Positions 12,855-24,939 of a DNA stretch of 64,000 nucleotides are shown piece by piece. Source of the DNA: Protula sp. h YS-2021 (Eukaryota; Annelida; Polychaeta; Sabellida; Serpulidae); assembly GCA_949752745.1 (NCBI GenBank), contig OX457026.1, forward strand, positions 35,269,911 through 35,333,910, given 5' to 3'. Each line of letters opens with the position of its first letter. Position 1 is the first letter of the stretch. The notes under the pieces are model-generated. The model was not told where the DNA came from, did no database searches, and saw only the letters and a program-made list of their open reading frames with translations. The position numbers and the translations under genes are program-made.

Positions 12855-13926
12855 CTAACTATTCAACGTATCAGTTGTATGCTCTTGCCAATAGTGTTTA
12901 ATAAACGTGTTAGACGAGGCCCAACAACCAACTCGTAATAAATCACATATTGACACACTATTAGCATTACGTAACGAGTGCGCTACATGTCTCACCTGAT
13001 AAGCTTTAATTGACAATCGCTTTTGAATTACATCTTCAGTTTCTTTAATTATATCATCATATGCCAACAATATGGTTTTCTTGATATAATTAGATACAGA
13101 CGCCTTAGAAGGATATACTTTGATACTACGCATAAAGGATATAAATAGACAACGCTATGCAGTGCTACGTTAAGTACTTGATCGTTTATTATATGGGCGC
13201 AGTAGGGAGGAATAACGAAGCGGTGTCGACACTGCCACATGGCCTCAAACCCGGCACGGCTGGTATCACAATTTTCTGAAATATACCTAAGCCCTAAGTT
13301 GCAATGTGCGTCTGGACCAGAGAGGTAATTTTTTTAGGACCACCGCCTAGCATGAACCATTAACTCGATGAATAGAGTATTGTAAGGCATGTATTCCCCC
13401 GAGGCGCCTCCCTGACATCAGTACCACGAGGAAAATAATGTCAAGGAAAGTAACTTGTCTGAAATGATAGAGTGATGAAAAAGTGGAGACGTGAGATATT
13501 TCAAGACCAGGGACAAATTCCAAGGCACTACTTTTGTGACGGAAATAGGGCGCTCTGGTTGAAAAGACCTGGGTAAATCCGACAACATATTACAAGTAGA
13601 CACATCATAACCCGTTGAACGCTTTAAAATAAATTTGAGAGCTGAGTGGTTGTTATAATTGATCTAACTGAAACCTTCCTGATTTCAAAGAGGTAAAGAA
13701 AGAAATCGGCCACTGCCACCGCTGCAACAGGATCGATACCTCTATCAACACACCATGACTCGAAAAGTCGCCAATGTGACAAGTAAAACTTATTCGGGGA
13801 ATCCTTGTGGATCCTATCCATTCTGTGCATCACACTCTGAGAGAAACCCTTGGCTTTCATAAAGGAAAACTTATGCACCATAGTTTTAGAAGAAACAACT
13901 AGGGATTTGGGTGATAATATTTCCAA
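12855..13926 (-). pseudogene. DIRS tyrosine recombinase, broken
   Basis: Three minus-strand pieces in different frames: an N-terminal core-binding-like segment (13926-13624, with LFESWCVDRGIDP), a middle segment (13603-13418, VVPWNLSLVLKYL) and a C-terminal catalytic segment (13133-12855). The last shows VRHVAHSLRNANS, in place of the HxxR box, and STFIKHYW with the probable catalytic tyrosine. In the live family this enzyme integrates a circular DNA intermediate. At least two frame breaks make it inactive. Confidence 0.8.
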
Positions 13927-14263
13927 TGAAGTTGATACAGACTGCCATACCCCAGGGAATTAGAATTGGAAGAGTCATGACGCAGGGTAACCGCATCAAC
14001 AAAGAAAAACCAAGGCAGTCTTGAAAGATCGGGAGTGACAAGCAACAGACGGTTTGGTGTCTCGTGCCAAATCTTCATGACAACTTTCAACATTAGAGAA
14101 AACGGTGGAAGCGTAATTCCTGTAATTGCCAACAGACGAAAGACATCGCACTCCTTGACCAGATGGCCAACTGGGATAGGATCTGCCTGTCTCCGTTCAC
14201 AAACAACCAATCGTCGAGATATTTAAAAATAAGCAAGCCTTATTGATAGCCCCAACGTCTGAC

Positions 14264-15056
14264 TACCGGGAGTTTCCGAAAAGAAGCTCCCCCATATAAA
14301 AGCCCCGGGGCTCTTATTAGGAAACTGGTTCCCAATAGAAGCCCGGGGCTTCTATTTGGATTTAAAATAAAGACCTAAAAATCGTTTCCTAATAAAAGCC
14401 CCCTCCTTTCCTGCATGTCTTTTTAGAACTCGTGTTTACTCGCAGTCCAGACACGATGCACTTAATTCTTTGATATGAGGCAGCCCCCAGACAGATTATG
14501 CATCATTGCTTAATCCTGTGCTTTGCGCAAGGCGAACAGTCACCCCCTCCCCACTGCCCCTTTACTCCGGAGTATTACTGGAAATATAACGGGCTGAGTA
14601 CTGAAACGGGTGGCGTGATGTTGCCCCTCCTTTCTGTAAGTCTTTTTAGAAATCGTGTTTACTCGCAATGCAGACACGGTACACTTAATCCTTTGATGTG
14701 AAGCAAACCCCTAGACACGTTCTGCGTCGTTGCTTAATTCTGTGCTTCGCACAAGGCAACCCCCACCACTTTTCTAGACTTTCTTTAGTTACTGTTGTTT
14801 TTTTTCTGTTTTGTTATTTTGTGTGCGGATATCCGCAGCATGCAGCGCTTTAATAAGAGATTGTGATAAATTTTCTTTTTTCCAATAAAAACTTATCGAC
14901 ACCCCCACCATCTCAAAAATAGAAGCCCCAGGGCTTTAATTAGGAAACTGTTTCCTAATAGAAGCTTTGGGGCTTCTATTTGGTTTTTTAAATGAGCGCC
15001 TAAAATTGGCCAGTTTCCAAATGGAATCCCTGGACTTTTTTCGGAAACCCCCGGTA
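14264..15056. mobile_element. ~790-bp TIR element inserted in the DIRS RT, TA target site
   Basis: The ends are inverted: left TACCGGGAGTTTCCGAAAAG at 14264 and right CGGAAACCCCCGGTA ending at 15055, each with a TA dinucleotide at its outer edge, as expected for TA-targeting transposons. Inside each end are further inverted blocks containing AGCCCCGGGGCT-like palindromes and TTTCCTAATARAAGC. The interior has a tandem duplication (14402-14550 and 14623-14768). There is no transposase, so it is non-autonomous. Confidence 0.8.
14402..14768. repeat. Two direct copies (~145 bp) inside the TIR element
   Basis: Copy one (14402-14550) and copy two (14623-14768) share CTTTTTAGAA, CGTGTTTACTCGCA and TTGCTTAATYCTGTGCTT, at roughly 85 % identity by eye, about 221 bp apart. 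Confidence 0.8.
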
Positions 15057-15732
15057 CCTTCAAAACCTTGGTAAACGGTGTTGTCAACAAACCGAACGGT
15101 AGGGCAAGAAGGCTTGGTCTCCTATCCTGAAGGCCAGATAACGACGGGAAGCACCGTGCATTTGAATGTATAGGTATGCATCGGACAGATCCACTTAAAT
15201 CGCTCACATGCCCTGGTTTAGAGTGGATTTGGTCAAATTGTTGGGTGTCTATATTGAAAGATGTGAGGGAGGGGTATTAACTGATTCAGATGTGACAAGT
15301 CTGTGGCGACATGCCAATTGTATAACTTTTTCGGAACAAGAAAAACCTCGAGTGCCCAAAAGCATCTTTTTATGACGTTCTTTCTATCAGTTCTTGAATC
15401 ATTGCTTGCAAAGGCAAGTTCTTTTCTGGCTAGTGCTCGTACGATGGGACTAAAGAAAGATCGAGAAGTTTGGCTAGCGGTGGAAAGATTTGACGACACG
15501 ACCTATCTCTTGCAAACGGTAAGGGGGATCAACAACGCTACTAACACAAGCTTGCCAAATAATTCTTTAGCCTTCCACCTACGGTCAATTTACGCTCAAT
15601 TTGGGAGAAGGACAAGCCAGTCCTTTGGGAAAATTTAAACTATCTGGTAGAGATCGACGTGTGATCCCGGCCCGATGCTATGAATTTCTGCTAACTCTGC
15701 TTGGGAGGGGTAGCCTGCTTTTTGTGCACAGC

Positions 15733-16200
15733 TTAGGCTTCTTGATCTGCGCCGTCGACAATGGTGGTGGACCTTGTCTCTTCTTCGGCGTTGCCGTGGA
15801 TTGAACTGCCGTTTGATGTTGCGTTGCCCTGTTGCCGTGTGGGGTCAGTGCTTGACGCATCAGTGGGTCCTGCAATTTCACTCGCTGATTCGATGACGCG
15901 TTTTAGTATATCAGGTGGAAATAATTCAGGTTGTCCCTCTATTCGCGCGAAACGGAGTTTACCCGCTTCTTTTGTGCTGATATTTGAATGTGGCAGCACT
16001 TGATCTTGCCGTAGTACGACTAACAATGTGAGCAGATAAGCATTGAGCTTAAATAAGTTCAACGATGCTGCAACCACAGAGTCAAATACATGTTGGAACA
16101 ATGTATTCGTGCCAAGATCAACAAATTTCCTAAGTGCTTGGTGGCAGCATCTTGAAAGGATAAGGTTCGCAAAACTCTTCTTGCCACTTCCTCTAGACAC
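15733..16200 (-). pseudogene. DIRS gag-like ORF remnant
   Basis: A 155-codon minus-strand ORF upstream of the RT in the same element. It has a helical first half (HQALRKFVDLGTNTLFQHVF) and a Ser/Thr/Asn-rich tail. The position fits the structural protein of a DIRS element; the sequence itself is poorly conserved, so the call rests on context. Confidence 0.5.
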
Positions 16201-16620
16201 CTACAGTCACTTTCAGCCAATGGAACGCTGGACTCTGGTTTCACATTAAGGGGCTAAGGTCCCGTATCACGGGGGTAGATGAGCGGTTGGGTCTGTAATG
16301 CACCGTCATTCGACTGATGCGTAGCCGTCTTGACATGCAATGCTTTAAATGGTAGGAGATGTGAAACGCGGTCGTAGTGCTTGCAACGCCTTCATCCAGG
16401 CTTGTAATATATTTGCCACGAATGGAGCCGTGGACAGCCCCAGAAACTCTTCACGGTTGTGGTGATTAGTCCACGAGGAAAAAAAGACGGTCTACTAACT
16501 TGCAGCTTTGTAGTAGTGAGATAGGCCGCTGAATTGTCTGCTTTAAATTTAATGATATCCCTGAAAGGAAAATCTGATGCTGTAAAATTCCATACAATGT
16601 GGTTGTCTGCCAGTATCATC

Positions 16621-16642
16621 CTATATATATATATAAATACTT
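16621..16642. repeat. TA microsatellite
   Basis: Short (TA)n run between the DIRS element and the LINE. Confidence 0.85.
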
Positions 16643-16831
16643 ACATATCAATTTATATATAAGGGCACTTGTGTAAATAATATGTTAGTTGTTCGTTTAT
16701 TCTGTCGTTGTTTTTTGTTCCTTTATATAATGCCGTATTTTATGGTACGAAAAATGTTGACACAGCCATGGAAAGGTTACGAAACAATGACGCTTATTTA
16801 AGCCCTGTCTATCAATTAAATTAATATCTAA

Positions 16832-19800
16832 AAACTGTCGAGGGTTGGCCGATTATGACAAAAGAAATGAATTACTCCACCGGATAAAAATAGTAAGTAC
16901 TATCAATTGATTTCATAATGCTACAAGAAACACATAGTGAAGAGAAGGACATTTGGAGTTGGGAAAAAAATGGGCTACGTTTAGGAAACATGATAAGCTC
17001 ATTTTTTTGCATGGCTCTAGCAAAAGTAAAAGGGTATTAACTATTGTTAAAAGTGATTATGTTAAATTTATTTGAAGCTAGTTTGTAAGCAAGGACGGTG
17101 GAGCAGTCGTTATTGACCTTAAAATTGAGGAAGTGAGCTACTCCATATTCAACATTTAAGCACCAAATCTCGAATGGCAACAAGAACAACATCGAATCGG
17201 TAACATGATTCAGGAAAGAGAGGAAACAAAATAATTATTGGTGGTTACCTGAATGTTATCTTAGATGGCAACTTGGACAGAACTCCGATAAATACTAAGG
17301 CATATAAAGGGGTGGAAACGAATAAGGAACTTATGGAACAATACAACATAATTGATCTATGGCGGATAAAAACCCTGGGGAAAACGCTTTGCTTGGCGTA
17401 GGGCAAAACCAAATTTAATACAATCTCGACTTGATTATTGGTTAACTTCCCGTGATATTAACTTTTCTGCAAATATTATAGATATAATCCCGGCTACCGA
17501 TCCGATCATAGTGCTATTGTGTTATCTGTAAAAATCCCTAACTCTGAAAGGAGGGGTGGTCCAGGTTATTGGAAATTTAATGCAAATTTATTAAGTGATA
17601 CCGAATACGTTCAAAGCATAAAAGCTCTTGTCTTGAAATTCACACACGAGTTAAGGCTTTTGGACCCGCATCTCAAATGGGAATATATTAAGCATGAAAT
17701 AAGAAAAGAGACCATTAGGTACTCAAAACAAAAATCATATACAAAGAAATTAGAAAAACAAAATTTGATAAAAACTTTAGAAACTCTATACACCAGTCTT
17801 CAGAAGGGAAATATAAGCCAAAGTGAACAAGATGAAATCTTTAGTAAAATCAAAACTTAATTAATATGGGGCTAGAGCGCATAGAGAGAATCAATTCCAT
17901 GGGACATTATATCCGTAGCAAGGCATATTACCTAGAACATGGTGAAAAAATTCAAAGATATTCTTTGCAATTGAGAAAAGAAATTAGGAACAAAAGCATA
18001 TTAAAAGGCTCATCAACAAAGATGGGGAAGATGTAGAACAACCCCATAGAATATTAGACAAGCGCTCGATTTTTAAAAAATTTGTACTAAAAGAATGACG
18101 AAGTGTCAAAGGCTTTTTATGATTGCTTCTTCAGAGTCTAGAAATATTCTCAAGATACCCAAAGTCCATGCTGAAATGTTTAATACTGAATTAACAAGAC
18201 AAGAGCTTTTAAGTGTCATTAATAACATGAAGAAAAACAAATCTCCATCTACTGATGGCTTGACGGCTGAATTTTATCAGTTTTTTAGATATGAGATAGT
18301 CGATTTGCTACTAGAATCATTTTCACACAGCTATGAGAGAGGATATCTCAGTGTTGAGCAAAGAAGAGGGATTATAAGGCTTATCCCACAAAAAGGACAA
18401 AGACTTAGTGTATCTGAAAAACTGGAGACCTATAAGTTTTCCAAATGTCGATATGAAAATATTAACTCAAAGTATAGCCCATAGATTTCAGAAAGTACTA
18501 CCGATAATTATCGGCAAAGAACAAAATGGTTTTGTTAAAAATAGATTTATCGGTCTAAATATAAGAACACTTATTGATAGTATATATTTCTTGAACAGAA
18601 ATAATCTCGGTGGGGGGGGGGGGGGGGGTTGGCATTTATCGATTTTGAAAACGCATTTGATAAGCTAGATTGGGACTTCATAGACTAATGCCTGGAGTGT
18701 TTTAATTTTGGCAATAGCATACGGAGGTGGGTTAAAATCATATATACAAGAATTGAAAGCTGCACAATAAATAATGGTTACACAAGTCAATATTTTGAAA
18801 TAAAAAATGGAGTAACACAAGGAGATCCTCTCTCAGCACTGTTATTTATCATAGCGATTGAAATTTTAGCAATTTCGACAAGAGAAAAAAAACAATATTA
18901 GAGGTATCAAGGTAAATAATATTGAGACGATAATCAGTCTCCTCCTGGTCGATGATACAACCTTAGTACTAAACGATATACTTTCTTTAAGAAATGTATT
19001 AAATGTGTTTGCTATGCTTTACTATACTTCTGGTCTGAGAGTAAATATTGAAAAGTTAGAGATATTGCAAATGGATAGAGCGCCAATGAGATTTCTTGAA
19101 ATAAACCTTTTAGATTTAAATGGACAGAGGGTGATGCAGTGTCTTATATTAATGACATTGAACAGATCACTGATGTTAATACAGAGATAAGGTGACAAAT
19201 TTCAAACAAACGTTGCATAACTGGTCAAAATTTTATATGACATTAAAAGGGAAAAAAACTATTATTAAGAATCTGGCGCTTCCAAAAATCCTTTTTGTAA
19301 CCAATGTCCTTTATATTCCCAAATGGTTCATTAATGAAGTAAACTCAGTGCTAGACCAATTCCTCTGGGAAGGAAAATCGCATAGATTCCAGAAGAATGT
19401 ACTAATACAAGACTTTAAGGATGGTGGTCTTAGAAATTTAGATTATAACTCTTTTTTTCGTGCACAAAAAATCATGTGGGTAAAACGTGTTTTGGAAAAT
19501 GAAAACACTCTAAGTGTTGCCTTTCTTAAAAAATATCTTCAAAATTTGGCACTATCGTACATACTTTCTTGCGATACTGACCCAAAAAGGATACCTGACC
19601 ATATCCCCAAATTTTACCGCGATATTTTTTGTGCCTGGTATTCAGTGAATAACCCCTCTTACGACTTACGACACAAGTTGCTTATTGCAACAGTGCATCT
19701 GGTTTAACAAGAATATTGTGATAAATCATGAGCCGATCTTTTATACTGAAATGGCGCGTAAAGGAATTATGTTTATAGTGGATCTGCTAGATGCAGAAGG

Positions 19801-20460
19801 CCGGTTCATGGAAGCAGGGGAAATTAAGAGCAAATTTTGTATAAAACAAAATTGTAACGTAGACAAGGACACAATGGCGCCAGTTCCTCAAATTGTACAG
19901 TTAAGAACAGACGCTTTAACAAAAAAAACATAACAAAATTGAACTCAAAAGAGGTATATTGGTTAATTATAAAAAAGCCAATAACTTCAAGCTGCATAAA
20001 CAGATGGAAAAAAGATAACATCGTTTTGAACTCGTCCCAATGGAGAGAAATATTTGAAAAAAAAACGAGATAACTAACAAAAAATGCAAAAAATACCATG
20101 ATCAATTTTAAGATAATGCATAAAAATTATGCATCTGATTTCATAGTATCCAAATTTGACCCAGACATTAAACCAATCTGTGAACAATGCAATAATAAAT
20201 GATATTGTTCACATTTTCGACATGTGTGGTAAAATTTACACCTTTTGGTCTTTGATACAATAGTGGGTAAATAGTAACATGATAAGAGAGGGCCCAAAAA
20301 TCAGTATTTGTAGAAGGAAAAAATTGCTTGGCTTAATGAAAGAAGATGTTGCAGTGAATTACCTATTTACAGTTGACATTGTGCTCTTACAGGCCAGAAT
20401 GTATATACACAAGAGTAATATTAATAAAGAGATGTTTATTTTATAGATTTTTTAATAATA
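16832..20460 (+). mobile_element. L1/Tx1-like non-LTR retrotransposon (LINE), degenerate ORF2
   Basis: Plus-strand fragments follow the order of an APE-type LINE. The endonuclease begins at about 16832 (NCRGLADYDKRNEL) and continues through LQETHS at about 16920 and a GGYLNVILD...NLDR block at about 17240. Reverse transcriptase blocks follow: KKNKSPSTDGLTAEFY (18230), LKNWRPISFPNVDMKIL (18410), GVTQGDPLSALLF (18810) and LLVDDTTLVL in place of YADDT (18940), then a C-terminal region WEGKSHRF...GGLRNLDY (19360-19440). Many stops and frameshifts show that it is dead. The 3' end is not sharp. The clade is inferred from motif flavour. Confidence 0.85.
18610..18628. repeat. Poly-G run inside the LINE RT
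   Basis: An ~18-base G run expanded inside the RT coding region, near the segment preceding IDFENAFDKLDW. It adds a frameshift and is prone to assembly length error. Confidence 0.9.
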
Positions 20461-21960
20461 CTTAGAAATGTTGTAATGATTGAAAAATTGGCATATTCGT
20501 CAAAGTATGTAAATTTTAAATACTTGGAATTGTATTGTTTGTTATAGTCCTAACCCTCAGTTACTCGTCTTTTTTACGTCTTATATAATCCATGATCTGT
20601 GTCGGTATATTTATTACAAACTAGAAAATTGTTTGTAGAGATATTTGTTTTACTACTCATTTGTATAGTGTAGATAATGCTGTATGTACAAAGGACAATT
20701 TCTTACGGCAAAATAAAAAACATCTGATGCTTACAAATCGACTGTAGAGATTTCTTCCCAGTTCCCGGTACGAACTCAACTCGTACTGGCCATTCCGGGT
20801 CATGACACGAGTTGAGGCGTGGTATGACATTGATGGCGATAAAGCCAGTGCCGATGCTCGAGTAGTTGAATGAGGAGCAGGGTAAAACATAGAAGTTGAG
20901 ACCGATGACGAGTATGTGTTATGCACCGCTATTCCTGTGCCCAGCGTAGGCTGGATTTGCTCCTGTTCGGTTTTGACTGCTAGTTCCTCCTCGCCCGACA
21001 AGTTGTCCTCGAGGAAAAAGAAGACGAGGCATAAACTGGAGTCTTTGTAAAGAATGTTTGCTTCCTGTCAATGGCTGTATAGAGGCCATGAAAGGCAGAG
21101 TCGGTGGTTGTGTATCGAAGGTTTTGTAGTAATCGTGACCGTTGGGACTGCATTAAAGCGTGAAGTCGCCGGCACTTCTGGGCCTGATTTCGAGGCAAGA
21201 CACACGTAACACAAGTTTCTTATTCGACGCGCATTTTAAAGTGTCCGGGTGTAAATTTAAACTTAACGCAAAGTATTTAACAGAGAAAGCTCCTGTCTAT
21301 GCGGTAATGCCTCAGAAAAAATGGTTTCACTGCCATCATAATGTTTAAGTTCGTTTCGTTTGTGATAGGTATATCCCGTAAAAACACATCCTGAACTTAC
21401 TTATTTGTCTGCGTAGTAGGATCGTTCAGCAAGGGCTTTGATATCACTGATTGAATAGGCGCCAGTATAGCAGGCGTTGCGGCAATGATACATGTACCCA
21501 TGATACATGATACATGTACGTAACATCAAGTCTCAGTATCTGATTTATCGACTGTAGTGATGGCGGTGGATGACAACGTGTGTAATGAAATGAAGATTTC
21601 TAGCTTTTGAAGCGTTTCCAGCTCTTAGCACGTATTCTAGCTGCCTCCTGTTGCTGAAGCACAAGGAGAACAGAAAATCCTCAGTATGAACACATTGGTC
21701 ACAACGGTTGTCCAGTGTACAAAGCTGTATGCCCCATCGACTAGACACGCGGTACATCTGGAGTAGAACTCACCAGCCCGTGTGATGTTCGCACATGACT
21801 GATAATGAATCAACAACAAAAAGAAACCTCATAAGTAAGTAGTTACCACTGTTCCTTGACCACTGAGATACTTAAAGAAAGATAACACGATTTCATTTTA
21901 ACTGCCAAAGTGTCAAAGTCGGTATAATCTCCTTAATATGCTTTTTAAAACAACCGGTGG
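20461..21960. other. Unassigned stretch with overlapping minus-strand ORFs
   Basis: Three short minus-strand ORFs (21757-21545, 21198-20980, 21001-20657) run in the same direction in different frames. The middle pair overlap and could be one decayed reading frame: Arg/Ser-rich (CRRLHALMQSQRSRLLQNL), then a Ser-rich stretch. I recognise no domain and no convincing splice structure, so a transposon remnant or a small lineage gene are both possible. Confidence 0.3.
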
Positions 21961-22029
21961 CATGCATGACCCGACTCAGCGTCGATAGCTGTCATTGCAG
22001 CGAGTGACACTTGACTGTGTTGCCGAAAC

Positions 22030-22420
22030 ACAACCAGGCACAGTGATAACCCATAGTAGTCACGGGTCGTGACTGGTACGACCATTCACATGTACGAGTC
22101 GTGATAGCACCGACCAACACAGCGACCAGTGGTCATAGTCACGATTCGTCACAAACACGACATGTGACAGTATCCACGACCCGTTCTAGCAGCGGCCCGT
22201 CATATGATATAACCGCCACTGCTACAGGTAGTGACAATGACGACCCACGCATACACGACTCATGACAGCAGCGACCCGTCACTAAATCGACCTACAAAAG
22301 ACACGGGTCGTGACAGTGACGACTCGTACCGTACACGACCTATGTCAGCGACTCATCACAGGTGCAAGTTTTAGTAGTACGTATCATCACAGTGACGACT
22401 CGCTGCGTGTGCCGACAAGA
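22030..22420. repeat. Highly diverged satellite-like array rich in CGAC / GTCAC
   Basis: About 390 bp in which CACGGGTCGTGAC, CGACCCGTCAC and ACGACTCGTG-like units recur at roughly 30-45 bp. The units are partly palindromic, so both strands look alike. The stretch is more CG-rich than its surroundings, and stays open over 150 plus-strand codons (22310-22762) with no protein-like character. Confidence 0.55.
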
Positions 22421-22429
22421 GCAACAACA

Positions 22430-23145
22430 CCGTGTGACAGGCCGTTGCTGTTACGAGATCGACTCGTACTCAAGAACGTAGTTGTGTCAACCGTGACATG
22501 TGATCAATATTTACACCGTGTGAGTGATCCAACAATCCGACATAGTGTCAAGGTGATGTACCCATCACAGGTACCCCGCTGCTGTGCCGAACACGTGAAA
22601 GACTCCAACACCGTACCAGAACCGGAAATCATCGGCGGCACTACTCAACACTTTATCAATTCGTCGCAACACATTAGCGTTTGCACGATTGCCACAGAAA
22701 GAGATAGTGGCTGCAACTTCACAAGGAGAGTTGCCGTTGCGTCGACCCTGTGGAAGACATGACCTCACCAGCCTGGGACAACTTGGCGTCCGACGATCCT
22801 ACGATGCCCTACTGCTTGCAGAAGGTAAGAAGGACGATGGACAGTTGAAACGTTCCTGCTTGCAGAGTCGATACGCTGCAAACTGTTCGTTTCGTTGACA
22901 ATGAGGACAAACCTCGAGATAGGATCGTTTTAGAAAATCGCTCAAAAATCGCCTCAATGTGAATTGCTAACAACTTACATTCCGTCCTCGATTGCTGGGG
23001 GACGGAACATTTACCGAACGAAAGCCTGCCAACAAAATCTTTAACCACTATGTGTAGGGATCAGCAAAGTCAGCAAACTTGAAATACGTAAACTAAATAA
23101 GACGAAACTTGCAGTCAGCCTGAATCTACTGCCCAAGATAAGCAA
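22430..23145. other. No gene recognised
   Basis: Short ORFs on both strands without recognisable motifs, between the satellite-like array and a MITE copy. Confidence 0.4.
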
Positions 23146-23225
23146 TATCTAAAAATTAACTTACAGTAAACGTAAATGTACTATCCAAGATAAAAAAAAT
23201 ATTTAAAAAATAGGCATTTACCTTG

Positions 23226-23480
23226 GGTTTGATCCTCCTTATCGGATCACAATAAGTTGGGAATCGTTCGATCACGTGACTGGAACTGCACCGACGCTGA
23301 TTGGTCGGTTGGTTGACAACGCATGATAAACATAGGAAAAGAGGAACCCCGGTCAAAATTTACTTTGCGGTAATATCCCGCAAATATCTGTTATAGATCT
23401 CGATAAGCAATGTTAAACACATTGGAAAATCGATGGTGATAGCTTCGTAGTCTACAAGCCAATATTTTCGAAATGAAAAC
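23226..23480 (-). mobile_element. Inverted partial copy of the 11964-12290 MITE family
   Basis: The reverse complement shares GCGTTGTCAAC, CAATCAGCGTCGGTG, GTGATCGAACGATTCCCAAC and CTTGTAGACTACGAAG with the interior and arm of the element at 11964-12290. One end is diverged or lost. Confidence 0.7.
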
Positions 23481-23499
23481 TGTTGATTTATGCACAGTA

Positions 23500-24504
23500 T
23501 GATTTTAAACGCCAGCAATACTTAGTATCTGACTGATATACTTCAAAGTGTTCTTATTCTTGAAATAGCGGTATATCTTGAACTTTATGGTTACAAATGT
23601 CCTCTCACTGATAGAAATTTTATTTTAATTTTGAGCAAACAGTTGTTTGATGCTCTTAGATTCCATCAGTTCTTTAAAGGTATTTGCGCGGAATTATGGG
23701 GTCATTTGTATTTTGTTAGGCATACGCTCTTAAAATATCCCTGAGAGTTTTGACGACGGCTGCTCCGGTCTTATATTTCACAGAACGTGACCATAAATAT
23801 TTTGAAAATATATCCACAATGATCACAATGTACTTGAAATTATTGTTGTCTTTGGGAAAATTTTACAATATCAGTATCCATGACCACTGGTTGTCGTTAC
23901 CAGTGTCTATGATAGGAGATCGCGTGAGCTTCTGGCGGTTCTCTGTACGGCTCTTATTGTTGAAACCATTTCCTAATTTTATATCGACTGATGTAAAATC
24001 TGCCATTATTCACAAAGTGATGTAATATGTCTGGCCTCGAAAGACTTGCAGGGTTAGCTTGGTTATAGTATAGGTCTTATTCTCCCAAAGTGTCATCTCT
24101 TTGACATTCAAATGTAAAATGTTAAGTTTGGATAAGTGTTGTCTGTTTACATCTGTGCAGCTTGTACAGCTGTTCAGTAGACGTCTTCATATGATATTAA
24201 GGTTGACCTTCCTTCACTATTTCTTCAGAATTCTCGATCTCACTGGTTTCGGCTTCATCGTTATTTCAGAATAGTTGTTGGATTCCTCATCAGGGCATAT
24301 TCATTGAGCAGTAAGTTTTAAATATGATTTATGTTCCTTAACAGCTAGATGGGTAGTTTTGTTCTCCGTATAGCCGTGCTTGACCAGGGTATTGATTGTA
24401 TCAGTCACCTTGCTGTGTGTGAGACCTTTGTGTGACTGCCTCATGGTGTTAATCAGTTCAGTGTATATTCCTCCGAAATATATATTATACTTTATACAAT
24501 ACAA
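23500..24504 (-). pseudogene. Polinton retroviral-like integrase, broken
   Basis: An N-terminal fragment (24504-24301, with YFGGIYTELINTM) is followed after a gap by the catalytic core (about 23900-23600) with KYIVIIVDIFSKYLW, which corresponds to the first catalytic Asp block (VIDVFSKYAW in family members), then KTGAAVVKTLRDIL. A later block with YRYFKNKNTLKYI fits the end of the core. Several stops and frameshifts are present. It would have inserted the element into DNA; here it is dead. Confidence 0.75.
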
Positions 24505-24939
24505 TATAATACAATATACATGTACATCGCCACATAAAAATTTCTAAAGCCTTATCATCTGCTCCATCTTTGGGAAACTCCTTCACGCATGTATTTAGTA
24601 ACTATCCTTTGTCGTTCTTCTTCGTATTCTTTTTGACATTGTTCATTAGCTTTCTATAGGCTGGGAGCTCTGCAACTTAATTTCCATTACCGGGTTCTAC
24701 TCTTCAAGCTTTGCTTTGACAGGAATATGGGTTTCTGCACACTAATATTTTACGTGTCTTGGCAAGTTGTGTATAGTGTCAAATATCAACCCACAGTCAC
24801 CACAGGAAGTCATTTCGTTATATTGTCTTTGTTTCTTTTTGTCTTTGCCAGGTCCCGCTTTATCTTTTTTCCCAAAATATGTGTTTTGAACCATTCAGAG
24901 TCATCTAGCATCTAGCTCCGTGGAACACATCTAGAAATT

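Larger units (their letters stand above)
14020..15500 (-). pseudogene. DIRS reverse transcriptase, split by an inserted element
   Basis: The first part (15499-15050) shows the FLVPKK motif followed by DLSHLNQ, and after a frame break PIHS then LPFGLLTTPFTKVL, matching the early RT blocks of DIRS elements. The next block, with a YLDDW-type catalytic motif, appears only at about 14220, beyond the insert at 14264-15056. Without the insert the two parts would be close to the normal family spacing. Frameshifts are present on both sides. Confidence 0.75.
12855..16245 (-). mobile_element. DIRS-like retroelement, degenerate
   Basis: Reading the minus strand from right to left gives a gag-like ORF (16200-15733), a reverse transcriptase (about 15500-14210, interrupted), then a tyrosine recombinase (13926-12855). 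This gag-RT-YR order and the use of a tyrosine recombinase instead of a DDE integrase define the DIRS group. Frameshifts and stops break every domain. Between the RT motif YLDDW (about 14220) and the box before the recombinase (LLLVTPDLSRLPW, about 14030) there is too little room for RNase H, so an internal deletion is likely. Split direct repeats typical of complete DIRS elements were not found. Confidence 0.85.

Noticed and set aside
16392..16619. 75-codon minus-strand ORF beside the DIRS element as its RNase H
   Set aside because: It lies upstream of gag in the element's orientation and lacks a clear catalytic pattern.
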